From the NCBI GenBank assembly GCA_014843695.1, contig CM026403.1, positions 47,683,353 to 47,747,352 on the forward strand: a DNA stretch of 64,000 nucleotides, given 5' to 3'. Below are positions 43,388 to 54,679 of this stretch, piece by piece. Origin of the DNA: Archivesica marissinica (taxonomy: Eukaryota > Mollusca > Bivalvia > Venerida > Vesicomyidae). The notes under the pieces were generated by a model that searched no databases, was not told where the DNA came from, and saw only the letters and a list, made by a program, of their open reading frames with translations. A program made the position numbers and the translations under genes. Positions within the stretch are counted from its first letter, which is position 1. The number at the start of each line of letters is the position of its first letter.

Positions 43388-43675
43388 TGCGTTTATTTAT
43401 CGTCGCTACTGGTTGCCCATATGAGCGACGCCTCCTGAGGTGATTAGTCAGTTTATATTTCTGGAGGATAGTGCAATGATACAGACAGAAACCCATTCCA
43501 GGGTCTCCTCTGGTTCTTTTACATGCACGGTGTACAGCACCGACACGAGACCTCGGTTTAAAGTCCCATCTGAAAGACTGTTACTTTTATTAAGGTCACA
43601 GGGGGGATCGAACATGCGATCCCTGCATTACCAACCCAACGTGCTAACCACTGGACTACAGCACCGGCTGCTAAT
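43388..43675 (-). mobile_element. SINE-A, full length
   Basis: Reverse copy with all blocks, including cgacacgagacctcggttta and the head gggatcgaacatgcgatccc; the head is slightly mutated (attaccaacccaacg). Confidence 0.92.
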
Positions 43676-43734
43676 TCGTGCATGTGTGTATCTCTTTACA
43701 TGTATACATGTTACAACAGATTCCTACACGTTTT

Positions 43735-43845
43735 ACATTAATACACGTTCTATTATGTTGTACACGTGTGTATATTCTACATTAATACACGTTCTATTAT
43801 TTTGTACACGTGTGTATATTTTACATCAATACACGTTCAATGCCT
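43735..43845. repeat. About 49-bp tandem repeat, 2-3 copies
   Basis: attaatacacgttctattat, then gtacacgtgtgtatatt, recur at 43737, 43782 and, in part, 43828. Confidence 0.8.
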
Positions 43846-43860
43846 TCAGATGCGAACATT

Positions 43861-44055
43861 ATTACTCACCAATGCAACCCGGGCTCGATCCTCGGACCGG
43901 GAAGTATGTGAGATGGTACGGTGGTCGCCAGATCGGACAGGTGGGTTTTCTCCGGGTACTCCGGTTTCCGCCCACCCGAATGACCACATTTACGCTTTCA
44001 TCCGCGCTAACGAGAGTGATTAACATAAGTTGTAAAATAAATAAAGTTTAAACTA
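43861..44055 (+). mobile_element. SINE-B, head-truncated
   Basis: Starts within the anticodon arm (ctcaccaatgcaacccgggc) and has complete body and tail (gtgattaacataagttgtaa). Confidence 0.9.
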
Positions 44056-44149
44056 ATACTTCCCGTTAATTCCAGGATCCATAGGCAATCGCTAACCATC
44101 GCTAACCATCGCTAACCATTACAGTAACTAACTGCATGTGTATGACGTG

Positions 44150-45455
44150 AAGCGTACAAGTCGGGGTCAAGCAATAATGGTGGGCGACTTCAGTGGCTTC
44201 GGGTGTGCGTACAAATCGGGGTCAAGCAATAATGGTGGGCGACTTCAGTGGCTTCGGGTGTGCGTACAAATCGGGGTCAAGCAATAGCGGTGGGCGGCTT
44301 CGGGTGTGCGTACAAATCGGGGTCAAGCAATAATGGTGGGCGACTTCAGTGGCTTCGGGTGTGCGTACAAATCGGGGTCAAGCAATAGCGGTGGGCGGCT
44401 TCGGGTGTGCGTACAAGTCGGGGTCAAGCAATAGCGGTGGACGACTTCAGTGGCTTCGGGTGGGCGTACAAGTCGGGGTCAAGCAATAGCGGTGGACGAC
44501 TTCAGTGGCTTCGGGTGGGCGTACAAGTCGGGGTCAAGCAATAGCGGTGGACGACTTCAGTGGCTTCGGGTGGGCGTACAAGTCGGGGTCAAGCAATAAC
44601 GGTGGGCGGCTTCGGGTGTGCGTACAAATCGGGGTCAAGCAATAATGGTGGGCGACTTCAATGGCTTCGGGTGTGCGTACAAGTCGGGGTCAAACAATAG
44701 CGGTGGGCGAATTCAATGGCTTCGGGTGGGCGTACAAATCGGGGTCAAGCAATAACGGTGGGCGGCTTCAGTGGCTACGGGTGGGCGTACAAGTCGGGGT
44801 CAAGCAATAGCGGTGGGCGGCTTCAGTGGCTTCGAGTGTGCGTACAAGTCGGGGTCAAACAATAGCGGTGGGCGGCTTCAGTGGCTTCGGGTGTGCGTAC
44901 AAGTCGGGGTCAAACAATAACGGTGGGCAATTTCAGTGGCTACGGGTGGGCGTACAAGTCGGGGTCAAACAATAACGGTGGGCGATTTCAGTGGCTACGG
45001 GTGGGCGTACAAGTCGGGGTCAAACAATAACGGTGGGCAATTTCAGTGGCTACGGGTGGGCGTACAAGTCGGGGTCAAACAATAACGGTGGGCAATTTCA
45101 GTGGCTACGGGTGGGCGTACAAGTCGGGGTCAAACAATAACGGTGGGCAATTTCAGTGGCTACGGGTGGGCGTACAAGTCGGGGTCAAACAATAACGGTG
45201 GGCGATTTCAGTGGCTACGGGTGGGCGTACAAGTCGGGGTCAAACAATAACGGTGGGCAATTTCAGTGGCTACGGGTGGGCGTACAAGTCGGGGTCAAAC
45301 AATAACGGTGGGCGATTTCAGTGGCTACGGGTGGGCGTACAAGTCGGGGTCAAACAATAACGGTGGGCGATTTCAGTGGCTACGGGTGGGCGTACAAGTC
45401 GGGGTCAAGCAATAACGGTGGACGACTTCAGTGGCTTCGGGTGGGCAAACCCATT
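44150..45455. repeat. 55-bp minisatellite with 40-bp deletion units
   Basis: About 25 units of gtgggcgtacaagtcggggt + caaacaataacggtgggcga + tttcagtggctacgg. On the left, several units lack acttcagtggcttc (about 40 bp); the right half is homogeneous with a gcaa/gcga alternation. The GC and purine content is unlike the surrounding DNA. Confidence 0.95.
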
Positions 45456-45957
45456 ACAAGCTCCAAACACACACGTTTCTTCAAGTCTCACCCATCGCAT
45501 AACAAGCTAGTCTACCATAATCATATCTAATACCAATGATTTAGATCAATCTACATTCATGCAACAACTTACATATACGCGAGTGTAATTATACAAATCA
45601 TGAGGGAGTGAGGACTTTTGGTTGTGGAGTTATTATTATTGCTATTAATTCGGTTCTTTGTGTACATACGGTGCTGGGGGTACATTGCTCAGCTTGCATC
45701 ACATCCTCATCTCACTAAACATTCTAGATTGGGCAAAATATTAGCGTACCTCATATGACGGACAAAAGATGATTGGTGTCCGACTACAATACAGCACATT
45801 ACATTTATGTACTGTTTTTTTTTCTATTTCAGATTGAACGATTGATCTGTATACTGAATACTGCATGTGTACTTGTATTGTTTCAAATATGCAATAAAAT
45901 CAAATATATTGGTATAATTATGTCCTCCTTGTGTAAATACATAGTTTTGAGCCAGGA
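45456..45957. other. Unassigned stretch
   Basis: No supported gene or repeat. A donor-like gatgggtgaga on minus near 45487 recalls the FABP exon 1 end but has no open exon before it. Confidence 0.4.
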
Positions 45958-46080
45958 TTAGTTTATACATATTTATTTTAGCTCGATTGTGAAACAAGTT
46001 CTTACAACTTATATTAATCACTCTCGAGACCTCATTCCTGATGGAATCCATCGTCACGAGGAAGAGAGCCAGGTTTCGAA
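45958..46080 (-). mobile_element. SINE-C tail portion
   Basis: Reverse tail (tattttagctcgattgtgaa; ctgatggaatccatcgtcac). It is joined at about 46065 to a different tRNA-like end, so it may be a mosaic or truncated copy. Confidence 0.8.
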
Positions 46081-46229
46081 CCCACACCGACACGGCGTCA
46101 CTACAACAGCCCGACTAATTGTTGAGCAAATTACACGGATATAGATCATATTTGTGTTGATTAGATAAATGTAAGATTGGGAGTTATATCTTTTGATCCA
46201 CTCTTATTCATGTTACTGCCCTGCTGGTG

Positions 46230-46475
46230 TTTTTGCGTAATCTTATTTATCCTCGCTACCGGTTGCCCATTTGAGCGACGTCATGATACAAACAGAGACC
46301 CATTCCCGAGTCTCCTCTGGTTCTATTACGTGCACGGTGTAAAGCACCGACACGAGACCTCGCATTAAATTCCCATCTGAAAGAATGTTAATATTATTAG
46401 AGTCAGGGGGAACGAACATGCTATCCCTGGATTCGCAGTCCAATGTACTAACCACTGGACTACTGACCCTTCTAT
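46230..46475 (-). mobile_element. SINE-A, internal deletion
   Basis: Reverse copy lacking the ctcctgaagagattagtcatt segment; the other blocks (cgacacgagacctcgcatta; ggattcgcagtccaatgtac) are readable. Confidence 0.87.
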
Positions 46476-47100
46476 GCCTCATTTCGCTACAAAACACAAC
46501 CGCACAACCACTTATGTTAGTGTTAACGTTAGCAATAAAATAAGTTACAATATAATATTCAAGCAGTCAAAATTGGAAATGACACACAAAACAAATTCAT
46601 TAGAACATAGTATTTTATAATTAATAGTTTATGATTGTATCAAATAGCAAACATACAAAAGTGCATACTACCGAGGAGGAATACGAAACACAAGCAGTGG
46701 AAACAATGAATGTGTAGTGTAATGTGTGTATCTTCCTCTACCATCCTCGTATAAACGATTCCCCACCTCGTTCTCTCTCACTCTATCTTTCTCTCTCTCT
46801 CTCGTCCCCTCTCTCGCCTCGCCATTTCCTAAATCGACTGCACGTAATCCGACTAGTAAGCCAGTCTTCATCATCATCTCGATATTATTTTTACTTACAC
46901 TTATATCATTACAGTTGAATAAAACTTGTCACGTTCATAAATGTATATACACTCTGCCATAGTTTATGAAAATTATGTTTGTCATGGAGAAAATCTAAAT
47001 AAGCTACTAGCTTCCGATTTAATCCATTTGTTCTTGTATATTAATGTTACAACATGATGTAAATATTTATCAAATAAAATATGTTTAAACTAAACAATGA
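46476..47100. other. Unassigned, with CT-rich tract
   Basis: A pyrimidine-rich tract lies at 46765-46830 (ctctctcactctatctttct). Overlapping frames over it are low-complexity. Nothing else seen. Confidence 0.5.
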
Positions 47101-47129
47101 AAGATAGCATTTTCTGTCATTTCGAAAAC

Positions 47130-47195
47130 ATCAACCATTCAATGGAAATCACAATGGAAATCACAATGGAACTCACAATGGAAATCACAATGGAA
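47130..47195. repeat. 15-bp short tandem repeat
   Basis: aatggaaatcacaatggaaa-type units, about four copies. The next 47196-47418 has nothing recognised. Confidence 0.8.
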
Positions 47196-47418
47196 TAAGA
47201 GTATCCTTCATATGCACTTGTGTGCGACAACGATATTGCACCCACGTGGTCAGAAGATGTCGTCAGAATTCGGCATAGCCTCGTATCAGACGACATATTG
47301 TGACCACGAGTGTGGAATATCCTTGTCCAATACTAGATTATCCACTTTATCTCGCACACCAAATTTAATACGCCCGTGTTACTATGAAAACTAGACACAG
47401 CAGGAAATTTAATAATTT

Positions 47419-48175
47419 AATGAATCTGTTGGATGACGTAATTGATGTACAAATTAAACAAAAGAGGTGAAAGTATACACCCCTGACGCAAGCCGCATTT
47501 GACACCAAACCATTCTGTCTTAAATTGATTAACGCTTACAAATAACATTACAGATACATACAACGATTACAATGCGTCAAACATATTTCCAGATAGGTAT
47601 TTCTCCATCAATAATAGATGGAGAACTGCGTAGAACCTCAGCTGTTTGTGCAACATTAAACCACACACACAAACAAACAAACAAACAAACAAACAAACAA
47701 ACAAACAAACAAACAAACAAACAAACCAAATGCTTGTAAACATCATCAATATCAGATTTAGTGCGAGGAAAACTACATTTAAGTTTTGAAATTGTTTGGC
47801 TAACATAAACAAAAGATTCTAGACTAAACATGAAATAAGATAACATTAGTAACATCATAATGACTAGTATTCCTGCTTAGTAATGGCATACGTTACTCGA
47901 TCATGAACTTTACAATCAATCACAATAGTCCACATAGGAAGTGAATGACAATGCACTAGATGTAATAGAAGAAACAAATGTAGTTTTATTAATAAGATCT
48001 GTCACTATAAGAACTATAAAGTGGAAACAGTCATGACCAACAAAGAAATAATCCACTACAGAATTTCTTTTGGCAGAACACGAAGTGAAATCATTAAGAC
48101 AATTTCCACGACCATTCACCATATGATACACATATTTACATTGACTAAATAATTAAATATATAGGCCTAACACCA
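47419..48175 (-). mobile_element. Broken LINE: endonuclease and reverse-transcriptase pieces
   Basis: Minus strand, upper part: NGRGNCLNDFTS, then SVVDYFFVG, the endonuclease end of a non-LTR ORF2. Lower part (47450-47550): TEWFGVKCGLRQGCILSPLL then FNLYIN, the reverse-transcriptase palm. The catalytic Asp of YIND-like context is replaced (INY) and a stop follows. The sequence between the parts is missing and replaced by a SINE-D-like tail with a CAAA run. Dead copy. Confidence 0.85.
47655..47730. repeat. (CAAA)n microsatellite
   Basis: About 16 perfect units. On the minus strand it reads gttt repeated and joins a SINE-D-like tail (cacaaacagctgaggttcta reversed), the usual 3' end of that SINE. 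Confidence 0.95.
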
Positions 48176-48604
48176 ATTCATCATGCTTGTTAAAACTAAA
48201 ATCAATTACTTCACGGTCGGTTATAGCATCTATTCCTCTAATTTTAAAATGTATTCATCATCATCTCCACATCAACTATTAAAGTCATCTCATTCTCACC
48301 TGCTCTCCCACCCCTCATATTCCAAAACCTGGCATGAAACTACCTACGCACACGGTTGTGACCACTCGCGCGGCCCCGCGAAAACAAACCTCTAGAATGA
48401 GCCTGTCCTCCAGCTACGCCCAACTGACCACCTGAGTGATAATCATTTCGCTGGACATTGCGCCGTCATTACGGTGATCATCGTGGTTGGAATCATGATG
48501 ACGAATATGACAGATTAGTTACAGTTTTTCTTTCGTTCTTGTATGTTTTAGACAAGGCCTTTTCTGCTGATGCCTGACTAATGCTGTCTTTTTCTTCTCT
48601 TCAC
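48176..48604. other. Unassigned stretch
   Basis: A 70-codon plus frame (48183-48395) is Ser/His-rich and not recognised. Confidence 0.4.
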
Positions 48605-48845
48605 AAAACCACAAAGTGGTCTTTATGTGTATGTATGTATGTTCCATTAATGTCAACCCCCTGGCGGGTACTTACACACGTTTTCCGGGGCAGGCTTAGC
48701 CGACCTAAGTGGTTAACCAGTACTATGTAATGTGTGTGAGGTGCCTTGCCCAATGACGCTACATACGTGGTCTGACCGAGTATCGAATCCGGGAACGTTC
48801 GATTCCAAATCCGACGCTCTACCACTGGACCACGGACGCCATGTG
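48605..48845 (-). mobile_element. SINE-E, full length
   Basis: Reverse copy. The head at 48785-48841 reads forward ggcgtccgtggtccagtggt, agagcgtcgg, with loop tttggaa (Pro(TGG)-like). The body has gaggtgccttgcccaatgac. This is the only full copy; fragments of its head sit in the 13-bp array at 12.7-13.5 kb. Confidence 0.75.
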
Positions 48846-49234
48846 TTACTTTGGTATAAATAAGTACAAGTAATATAACATCAAAAATGGAATAATGTGT
48901 TTAACTGATTAACTAGATATTGAAAATTGTACATAGCATGCATTGATTTTATGTATACATATATATTATATTAAATATTAGATATCATTTATTAAGAAAT
49001 TTGTAAAGCTACTAGGGGTGGCTTTCCGATGCCTACTAGTTGTTGACGGAGAAAATGAACGAGGTTACCACCTTTGGAGCCTGAAACTGAAAAAGAAACA
49101 ACAACAACAACAACAACAAAACCCAGACATATATAGTATCGTATCTTCGCAACCCGTGAACCTTGATCAGCAATGTAGTATGTAGTATGTACCTGTTACT
49201 AAATATAGTAACACAAATACACACACTTTTACAG
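48846..49234. other. Unassigned, with short (CAA)n
   Basis: Short caacaacaa run at 49098-49119. No gene supported. Confidence 0.5.
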
Positions 49235-49435
49235 ACGGATCTGTAGTCCAGTGCTAACACGCTGAACTTGTAATCCGGGGATCGCAGGTTCGATCTCCTG
49301 TCTGGCCCTAATAAAATTAAAAGTCTTTCAGATGGGACGTTAATCCAATAATCTAAAATGACTAATCTTTTCAGGAGGGGAGGCGTCGCTCATATGAGCA
49401 ACCGGTAGCGACGATAAATAAACGTAAAACACACA
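49235..49435 (+). mobile_element. SINE-A with central deletion
   Basis: The head (ctgtagtccagtgctaacac) is followed by cagatgggacgttaatccaa, which jumps directly to aatctaaaatgactaatctt. About 85 bp of the central domain is missing. Confidence 0.9.
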
Positions 49436-49549
49436 CACAATCGAGTAAAATGTCACACAGTCATCATTCAAAGTCACTTTTCTCAAATCGCAGTATTTCA
49501 AATTAAGGAGCCTACAGATATAACATGGAATTATGTTGTAACGGTACTT

Positions 49550-51310
49550 AGACATTGATACAACGGTACTTGGAGATTAATACAACGGTACTTGGACATT
49601 GATACAACGGTACTTGGAGATTAATACAACGGTATTTGGACATTGATACAGCGGTATTTGGACATTGATACCACGGTACTTGGACATTGATACAGCGGTA
49701 CTTGGACATTGATACCACGGTACTTGGACATTGATACAGCGGTACTTGGACATTGATACCACGGTACTTGGACATTGATACAGCGGTACTTGGACATTGA
49801 TACAACGGTACTTGGAGATTAATACAACGGTATTTGGACATTGATACAGCGGTACTTGGACATTGATACCACGGTACTTGGACATTGATACAGCGGTACT
49901 TGGACATTGATACCACGGTACTTGGACATTGATACCACGGTATTTGGACATTGATACAGCGGTACTTGGACATTGATACCACGGTACTTGGACATTGATA
50001 CCACGGTACTTGGACATTGATACAGCGGTACTTGGACATTGATACCACGGTACTTGGACATTGATACCACGGTACTTGGACATTGATACAGCGGTACTTG
50101 GACATTGATACCACGGTACTTGGACATTGATACAACGGTACTTGGACATTGATACAGCGGTACTTGGACATTGATACAACGGTACTTGGAGATTAATACA
50201 ACGGTATTTGGACATTGATACAGCGGTACTTGGACATTGATACCACGGTACTTGGACATTGATACAGCGGTACTTGGACATTGATACCACGGTACTTGGA
50301 CATTGATACCACGGTATTTGGACATTGATACAGCGGTACTTGGACATTGATACCACGGTACTTGGACATTGATACCACGGTACTTGGACATTGATACAGC
50401 GGTACTTGGACATTGATACCACGGTACTTGGACATTGATACAGCGGTACTTGGACATTGATACCACGGTACTTGGACATTGATACCACGGTACTTGGACA
50501 TTGATACAGCGGTACTTGGACATTGATACCACGGTACTTGGACATTGATACCACGGTACTTGGACATTGATACAGCGGTACTTGGACATTGATACCACAG
50601 TACTTGGACATTGATACCACGGTATTTGGACATTGATACCACGGTACTTGGACATTGATACAGCGGTACTTGGACATTGATACAGCGGTACTTGGACATT
50701 GATACCACGGTACTTGGACATTGATACAGCGGTACTTGGACATTGATACAGCGGTACTTGGACATTGATACCACGGTACTTGGATATTGATACCACGGTA
50801 CTTGGATATTGATACCACGGTACTTGGACATTGATACCACGGTACTTGGACATTGATACCACGGTACTTGGATATTGATACAGCGGTACTTGGATATTGA
50901 TACAGCGGTACTTGGACATTGATACCACGGTACTTGGACATTGATACAGCGGTACTTGGACATTGATACAGCGGTACTTGGACATTGATACAACGGTACT
51001 TGGATATTGATACAGCGGAACTTGGACATTGATACAGCGGTACTTGGACATTGATACAGCGGTACTTGGACATTGATACCACGGTACTTGGACATTGATA
51101 CAGCGGTACTTGGACATTGATACAGCGGTACTTGGACATTGATACAGCGGTACTTGGACATTGATACCACGGTACTTGGACATTGATACCACGGTACTTG
51201 GACATTGATACAGCGGTACTTGGACATTGATACCACGGTACTTGGACATTGATACCACGGTACTTGGACATTGATACCACGGTACTTGGACATTGATACA
51301 GCGGTACGTG
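49550..51310. repeat. 22-bp minisatellite, about 80 copies
   Basis: Unit tacttggacattgatacagc + gg, with a recurring choice of tacagc, taccac or tacaac. Because 22 is not a multiple of 3, reading cycles through all frames every 66 bp; all minus frames are open (up to 670 codons). It begins about 100 bp downstream of FABP exon 1d on that exon's strand. Confidence 0.95.
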
Positions 51311-51406
51311 GTACCAGGTGTATTGGACCACGTAACACAGTGCATCACGGTCGACTCTGTTCTGTTCTGGCATGTGAGACCAGGATATCCCTAGAAGCAT
51401 ACTCAC

Positions 51407-51500
51407 CCATCTCTCTGAGTGCATCGTCGAAACATTCTCCCCTGTCGTACTTCCATTTTCCTCCCAATTGTTTTTCAATATCATTGCAGATTTCTTCCAT
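51407..51500 (-). CDS. FABP exon 1d (extra first exon, diverged)
   Basis: ATG at 51500, 31 codons plus one base, donor G|GTGAGT. It encodes MEEICNDIEKQLGGKWKYDR then GECFDDALREM. Same length and phase as 1b and 1c, but the signature Asn is Cys and the strand Leu is Tyr, so it is the most diverged. A long frame continues upstream through tatatattctgtgg. No exon 2-4 set was found between here and 43 kb. Confidence 0.82.
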
Positions 51501-51837
51501 CGTTGTACTACTCTAAGAACCCGCCCACGTTTGAAAAATCCACAGAATATATATCTAAAAAGAAGTACGTTTACCCCACCCACGTTCAAATAATGACGAA
51601 GATCTGAAGTGGGATAGTTTTATATTTCTATGTTGTCAGTATTTAAAACACACGTTATCCTTAGATATAATATATAGATATACCGACACGTTACTGAGCG
51701 TTACTGTTTCTTTACAAATGTTAGAATTATGGCTTTTACTATCATGAGTGAAGGGAAATAATCCTTCACACATTGTATTAATTTACCCAATATTTAAGCA
51801 CGTATACATCCAGACTTAGCTGAAATAGCAGACGGAA

Positions 51838-52112
51838 CATTATCCAGTGGTAACACGCTGGACTGGTAATCCATGGATCGCAGGTTCGATCCCCTTTCTG
51901 ACCCTAATACAATTAACAGTCTTTCAGATGGTACGTTAAACCGAGGTCTCGTGTCGGTGTTGTACACCGTGCACGTAAAAGAACCAGAGGAGATTCTGGA
52001 ATGGATCTCTGTCTGTATCATTGCACTATCCTCCAATAATCGAAAATTACTAATCTCTTCAGGAGGCTTCTCTCATATGGGCAACCGGTAGCGACGATAA
52101 ATAAACATAAAA
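51838..52112 (+). mobile_element. SINE-A, nearly full length
   Basis: Head (ggtaacacgctggactggta), centre (cagatggtacgttaaaccga) and tail (gcaaccggtagcgacgataa) all present. Confidence 0.92.
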
Positions 52113-52992
52113 CACACAGGTGTGCCTATATTTATTTCTAAGGCAAGTGCGCAGTATCGTTTTGGTGTCAACATAGAATATATTTATTAGTATAGAAAGT
52201 GGTGCTTTAGACTCATGTAAACACACCGCAACAGTAGGCTGCCAGACCCGTATTCTTGTCTACGTTTACAACACTGTTATATACATTTGTATTTGCATTG
52301 AGTGTATAACATTCACTGTTAATATTGTTTTCTTCCCATTGATATACACGTATATATATTTTCCTATGAATGTACTATGCCTTGAATCACTAGATGCACT
52401 CACAGTGTATGTATACAGTCATTTTGAATACAATGAGGTATTACTTTACAATGCATGTAAGAAGTACTCCGTCTTAGTAGCACACGTATAAAATGTAATC
52501 CGCTATGCAATCTAAGTTCTTTTATTCTCTGAGTAAAAAGCCAAGGGAAGGGAATCACTATCCACTCTCGAGCAATGGTGTCTGGACTGTGTGTATTAAA
52601 GCCGCCTTGAATCTATGATGGTTTTCTTCCCCTTTTTCCCCTTGAAGTTGTGTACATCGGCTAGACGTTCATTTGGAAGTAATATACGACACATAGTTTG
52701 ACCAACAATCCTCTGACATAATCAACATAAAATCGTAAAATAGCCCTCAAGAATTATCCGTAGTTTGTGCACAATTTACAACTCTGTGAGACTTCGATGT
52801 GGAAAATAATATTGGATTTGATTGTGCGGAAGGTTTATATAAACTCAATCTCCATGGTTATGCTAGTACGTATACCATTAGCCGACCGACGTCATTATCA
52901 CGACACATGTGTAATTTAATATAACATAGACCTGTTGTGGTATTAATATTATTATTAATAGACGCCTGTTTTACACGAGGATAGTAATGCAA
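52113..52992. other. Unassigned stretch
   Basis: A TATA-like tttatataaactc at 52830 is followed by ccatggttatg, but no coding frame follows. Nothing else recognised. Confidence 0.4.
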
Positions 52993-53070
52993 GACCCTAA
53001 TTGATTTCATCTCCTGATCAGTGGAATTCATTTTCATATGTTTTGGTGATCACGAGATGAAATCAATTAT
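52993..53070. mobile_element. Fold-back palindrome
   Basis: attgatttcatctcctgatca on the left and tgatcacgagatgaaatcaat on the right frame about 35 bp. It resembles the 3347-3467 element in style (gatttcat ends) and touches the 36-bp array. Confidence 0.7.
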
Positions 53071-53077
53071 TATCTTA

Positions 53078-53540
53078 CACTACTACTAATGTGGGTACTG
53101 TATTATTATCTTATACTACTACTAATGTGGGTACTGTATTATTATCTTATACTACTACTAATGTGGGTACTGTATTATTATCTTATACTACTACTAATGT
53201 GGGTACTGTATTATTATCTTACACTACTACTAATGTGGGTACTGTATTATTATCTTACACTACTACTAATGTGGGTACTGTATTATTATCTTACACTACT
53301 ACTAATGTGGGTACTGTATTATTATCTTATACTACTACTAATGTGGGTACTGTATTATTATCTTACACTACTACTAATGTGGGTACTGTATTATTATCTT
53401 ACACTACTACTAATGTGGGTACTGTATTATTATCTTACACTACTACTAATGTGGGTACTGTATTATTATCTTACACTACTACTAATGTGGGTACTGTATT
53501 ATTATCTTACACTACTACTAATGTGGGTACTGTATTATTA
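53078..53540. repeat. 36-bp minisatellite, 13 copies
   Basis: Unit attattatcttacactacta + ctaatgtgggtactgt. The only common variant is tacact/tatact, so the array is young. The 36-bp period gives two open plus frames. Confidence 0.95.
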
Positions 53541-53666
53541 TCCACTTGCGTTCAATTATTTCATTGCCCTTTGTGGTCGTTTCTTTCCTTAAAACACTGT
53601 CGTGACGTCATTCCTTTGTACTTGCGGTCCATTATTATTAATATTGGACTGGCTGGTGGTAACAGG

Positions 53667-53811
53667 CTAGCCTGGGAACAGGTCGATATGGTTTGCCTGG
53701 TTCGTCAAATAAATATATTTTAACACCGAGACTATTAATTGGGCCGTATTGAGTTTCTGATCATGTCGTTTTGCCAGAAGTTAAAATTCGACAGACTGGA
53801 ACCCAGGCTAG
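53667..53811. mobile_element. MITE-like element, copy 2, with target duplication
   Basis: Ends ctagcctggg / cccaggctag; 145 bp; flanked by taacag on both sides (53660-53665, 53812-53817). The related sequence near 54145-54165 has no insertion, acting as a paralogous empty site. Confidence 0.82.
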
Positions 53812-54227
53812 TAACAGAGTATTATATTAAATACTACGCGTACATGTACGACATTAACAATTTTAATTAGTAGGATCTTGTTATATAAGTGTGTACTTTA
53901 TGTAAGATATAAGCCTCAAACTGATCCAATATGCAAAATATTGCTACTGTCTTCGGCGCTACGCGCATCACACAGTCCAATATTTTTCATATTGGATCGT
54001 TTCCAGCTTATATCCTATGCCTAGAGAGCCTTTCTCTTTATTACAATGCACACTATTTAGAGTGAGGACACATATCCGAACTTAAAACAATGTCGTGATG
54101 TCAAACCTTTGTACTTGCAGTCCATTATTATTAATATTGGACTGGTGTGAACAAGCCAGAGTGTTATATTAAATTCTACGCGTACATGTATGAAATTAAC
54201 AATTTTAATTAGTAGGATCTTGTTATA

Positions 54228-54312
54228 TGTGTGTTGTGTGGTGTGGTGTGGGTGTGGGTGTGGGTGTGGGTGTGGGTGTGGGTGTGGGTGTGGTGTGGTG
54301 TGTGTGTGTTTT
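54228..54312. repeat. GTGTGG microsatellite
   Basis: Repeats of gtgtgg and gggtgt, strongly G/T on plus. Runs of three G at regular spacing could in principle form a quadruplex. Confidence 0.95.
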
Positions 54313-54375
54313 AAGTAAGATATATGTCTCAAACGGATCCAATATGTAAATATAAAAACAAAAATACACACAATT

Positions 54376-54662
54376 TTACAGACGGATATGTAGTCCAGTG
54401 GTAACACGCTGGACTGGTAATCCAGGGATCGCAGGTTCGATCCCCTGTCTGACCCTAATAAAATTAACAGTCTTTCAGATGGGACGTTAAACCGAGGTCT
54501 CGTGTCGGTGCTTTACATCGTACACGTAAAAGAACCAGAGGAGATTCTGAAATGGGTCTCTGTCTGTATCATGCACTATCCTCCAAAATCTAAAATAACT
54601 AATCTCTTCAGGAGGCGTCGCTCATATGGGCAACCGGCAGCGGCAATAAATAAACGTAAAAA
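54376..54662 (+). mobile_element. SINE-A, full length
   Basis: One of the best copies: head gtagtccagtggtaacacgc, loop stem ctggactggtaatccag, centre cagatgggacgttaaaccga, tail gcaataaataaacgtaaaaa. Confidence 0.95.
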
Positions 54663-54679
54663 CACACACGCTAACTGGG

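Larger units (their letters stand above)
53583..54355. repeat. Local segmental duplication (53583-53940 and 54083-54355)
   Basis: tttgtacttgcggtccatta, ttattaatattggactgg, and later tacgcgtacatgtac and aattttaattagtaggatct, occur in both halves. The first half carries a MITE insertion; the second carries a GTGTGG expansion. Confidence 0.82.

Noticed and set aside
43440..44051. 203-codon plus ORF
   Set aside because: It spans a reversed SINE-A, a short tandem repeat and a SINE-B; all parts are explained by mobile elements.
45456..45540. Fifth FABP exon 1 (minus gatgggtgaga near 45487)
   Set aside because: The donor-like core matches, but the preceding bases have stops in frame and do not encode the NFDEAL motif; at most a relic.
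49577..51589. 670-codon minus ORF (repeated SMSKYRGINVQVPWYQ)
   Set aside because: All minus frames are open across a 22-bp array; the only real coding piece in the area is FABP exon 1d, which uses its own donor before the array.
54376..54450. Functional tRNA-Thr gene
   Set aside because: The fold is nearly complete, but the same sequence is followed by the SINE-A body and recurs at many sites; it is the SINE head.
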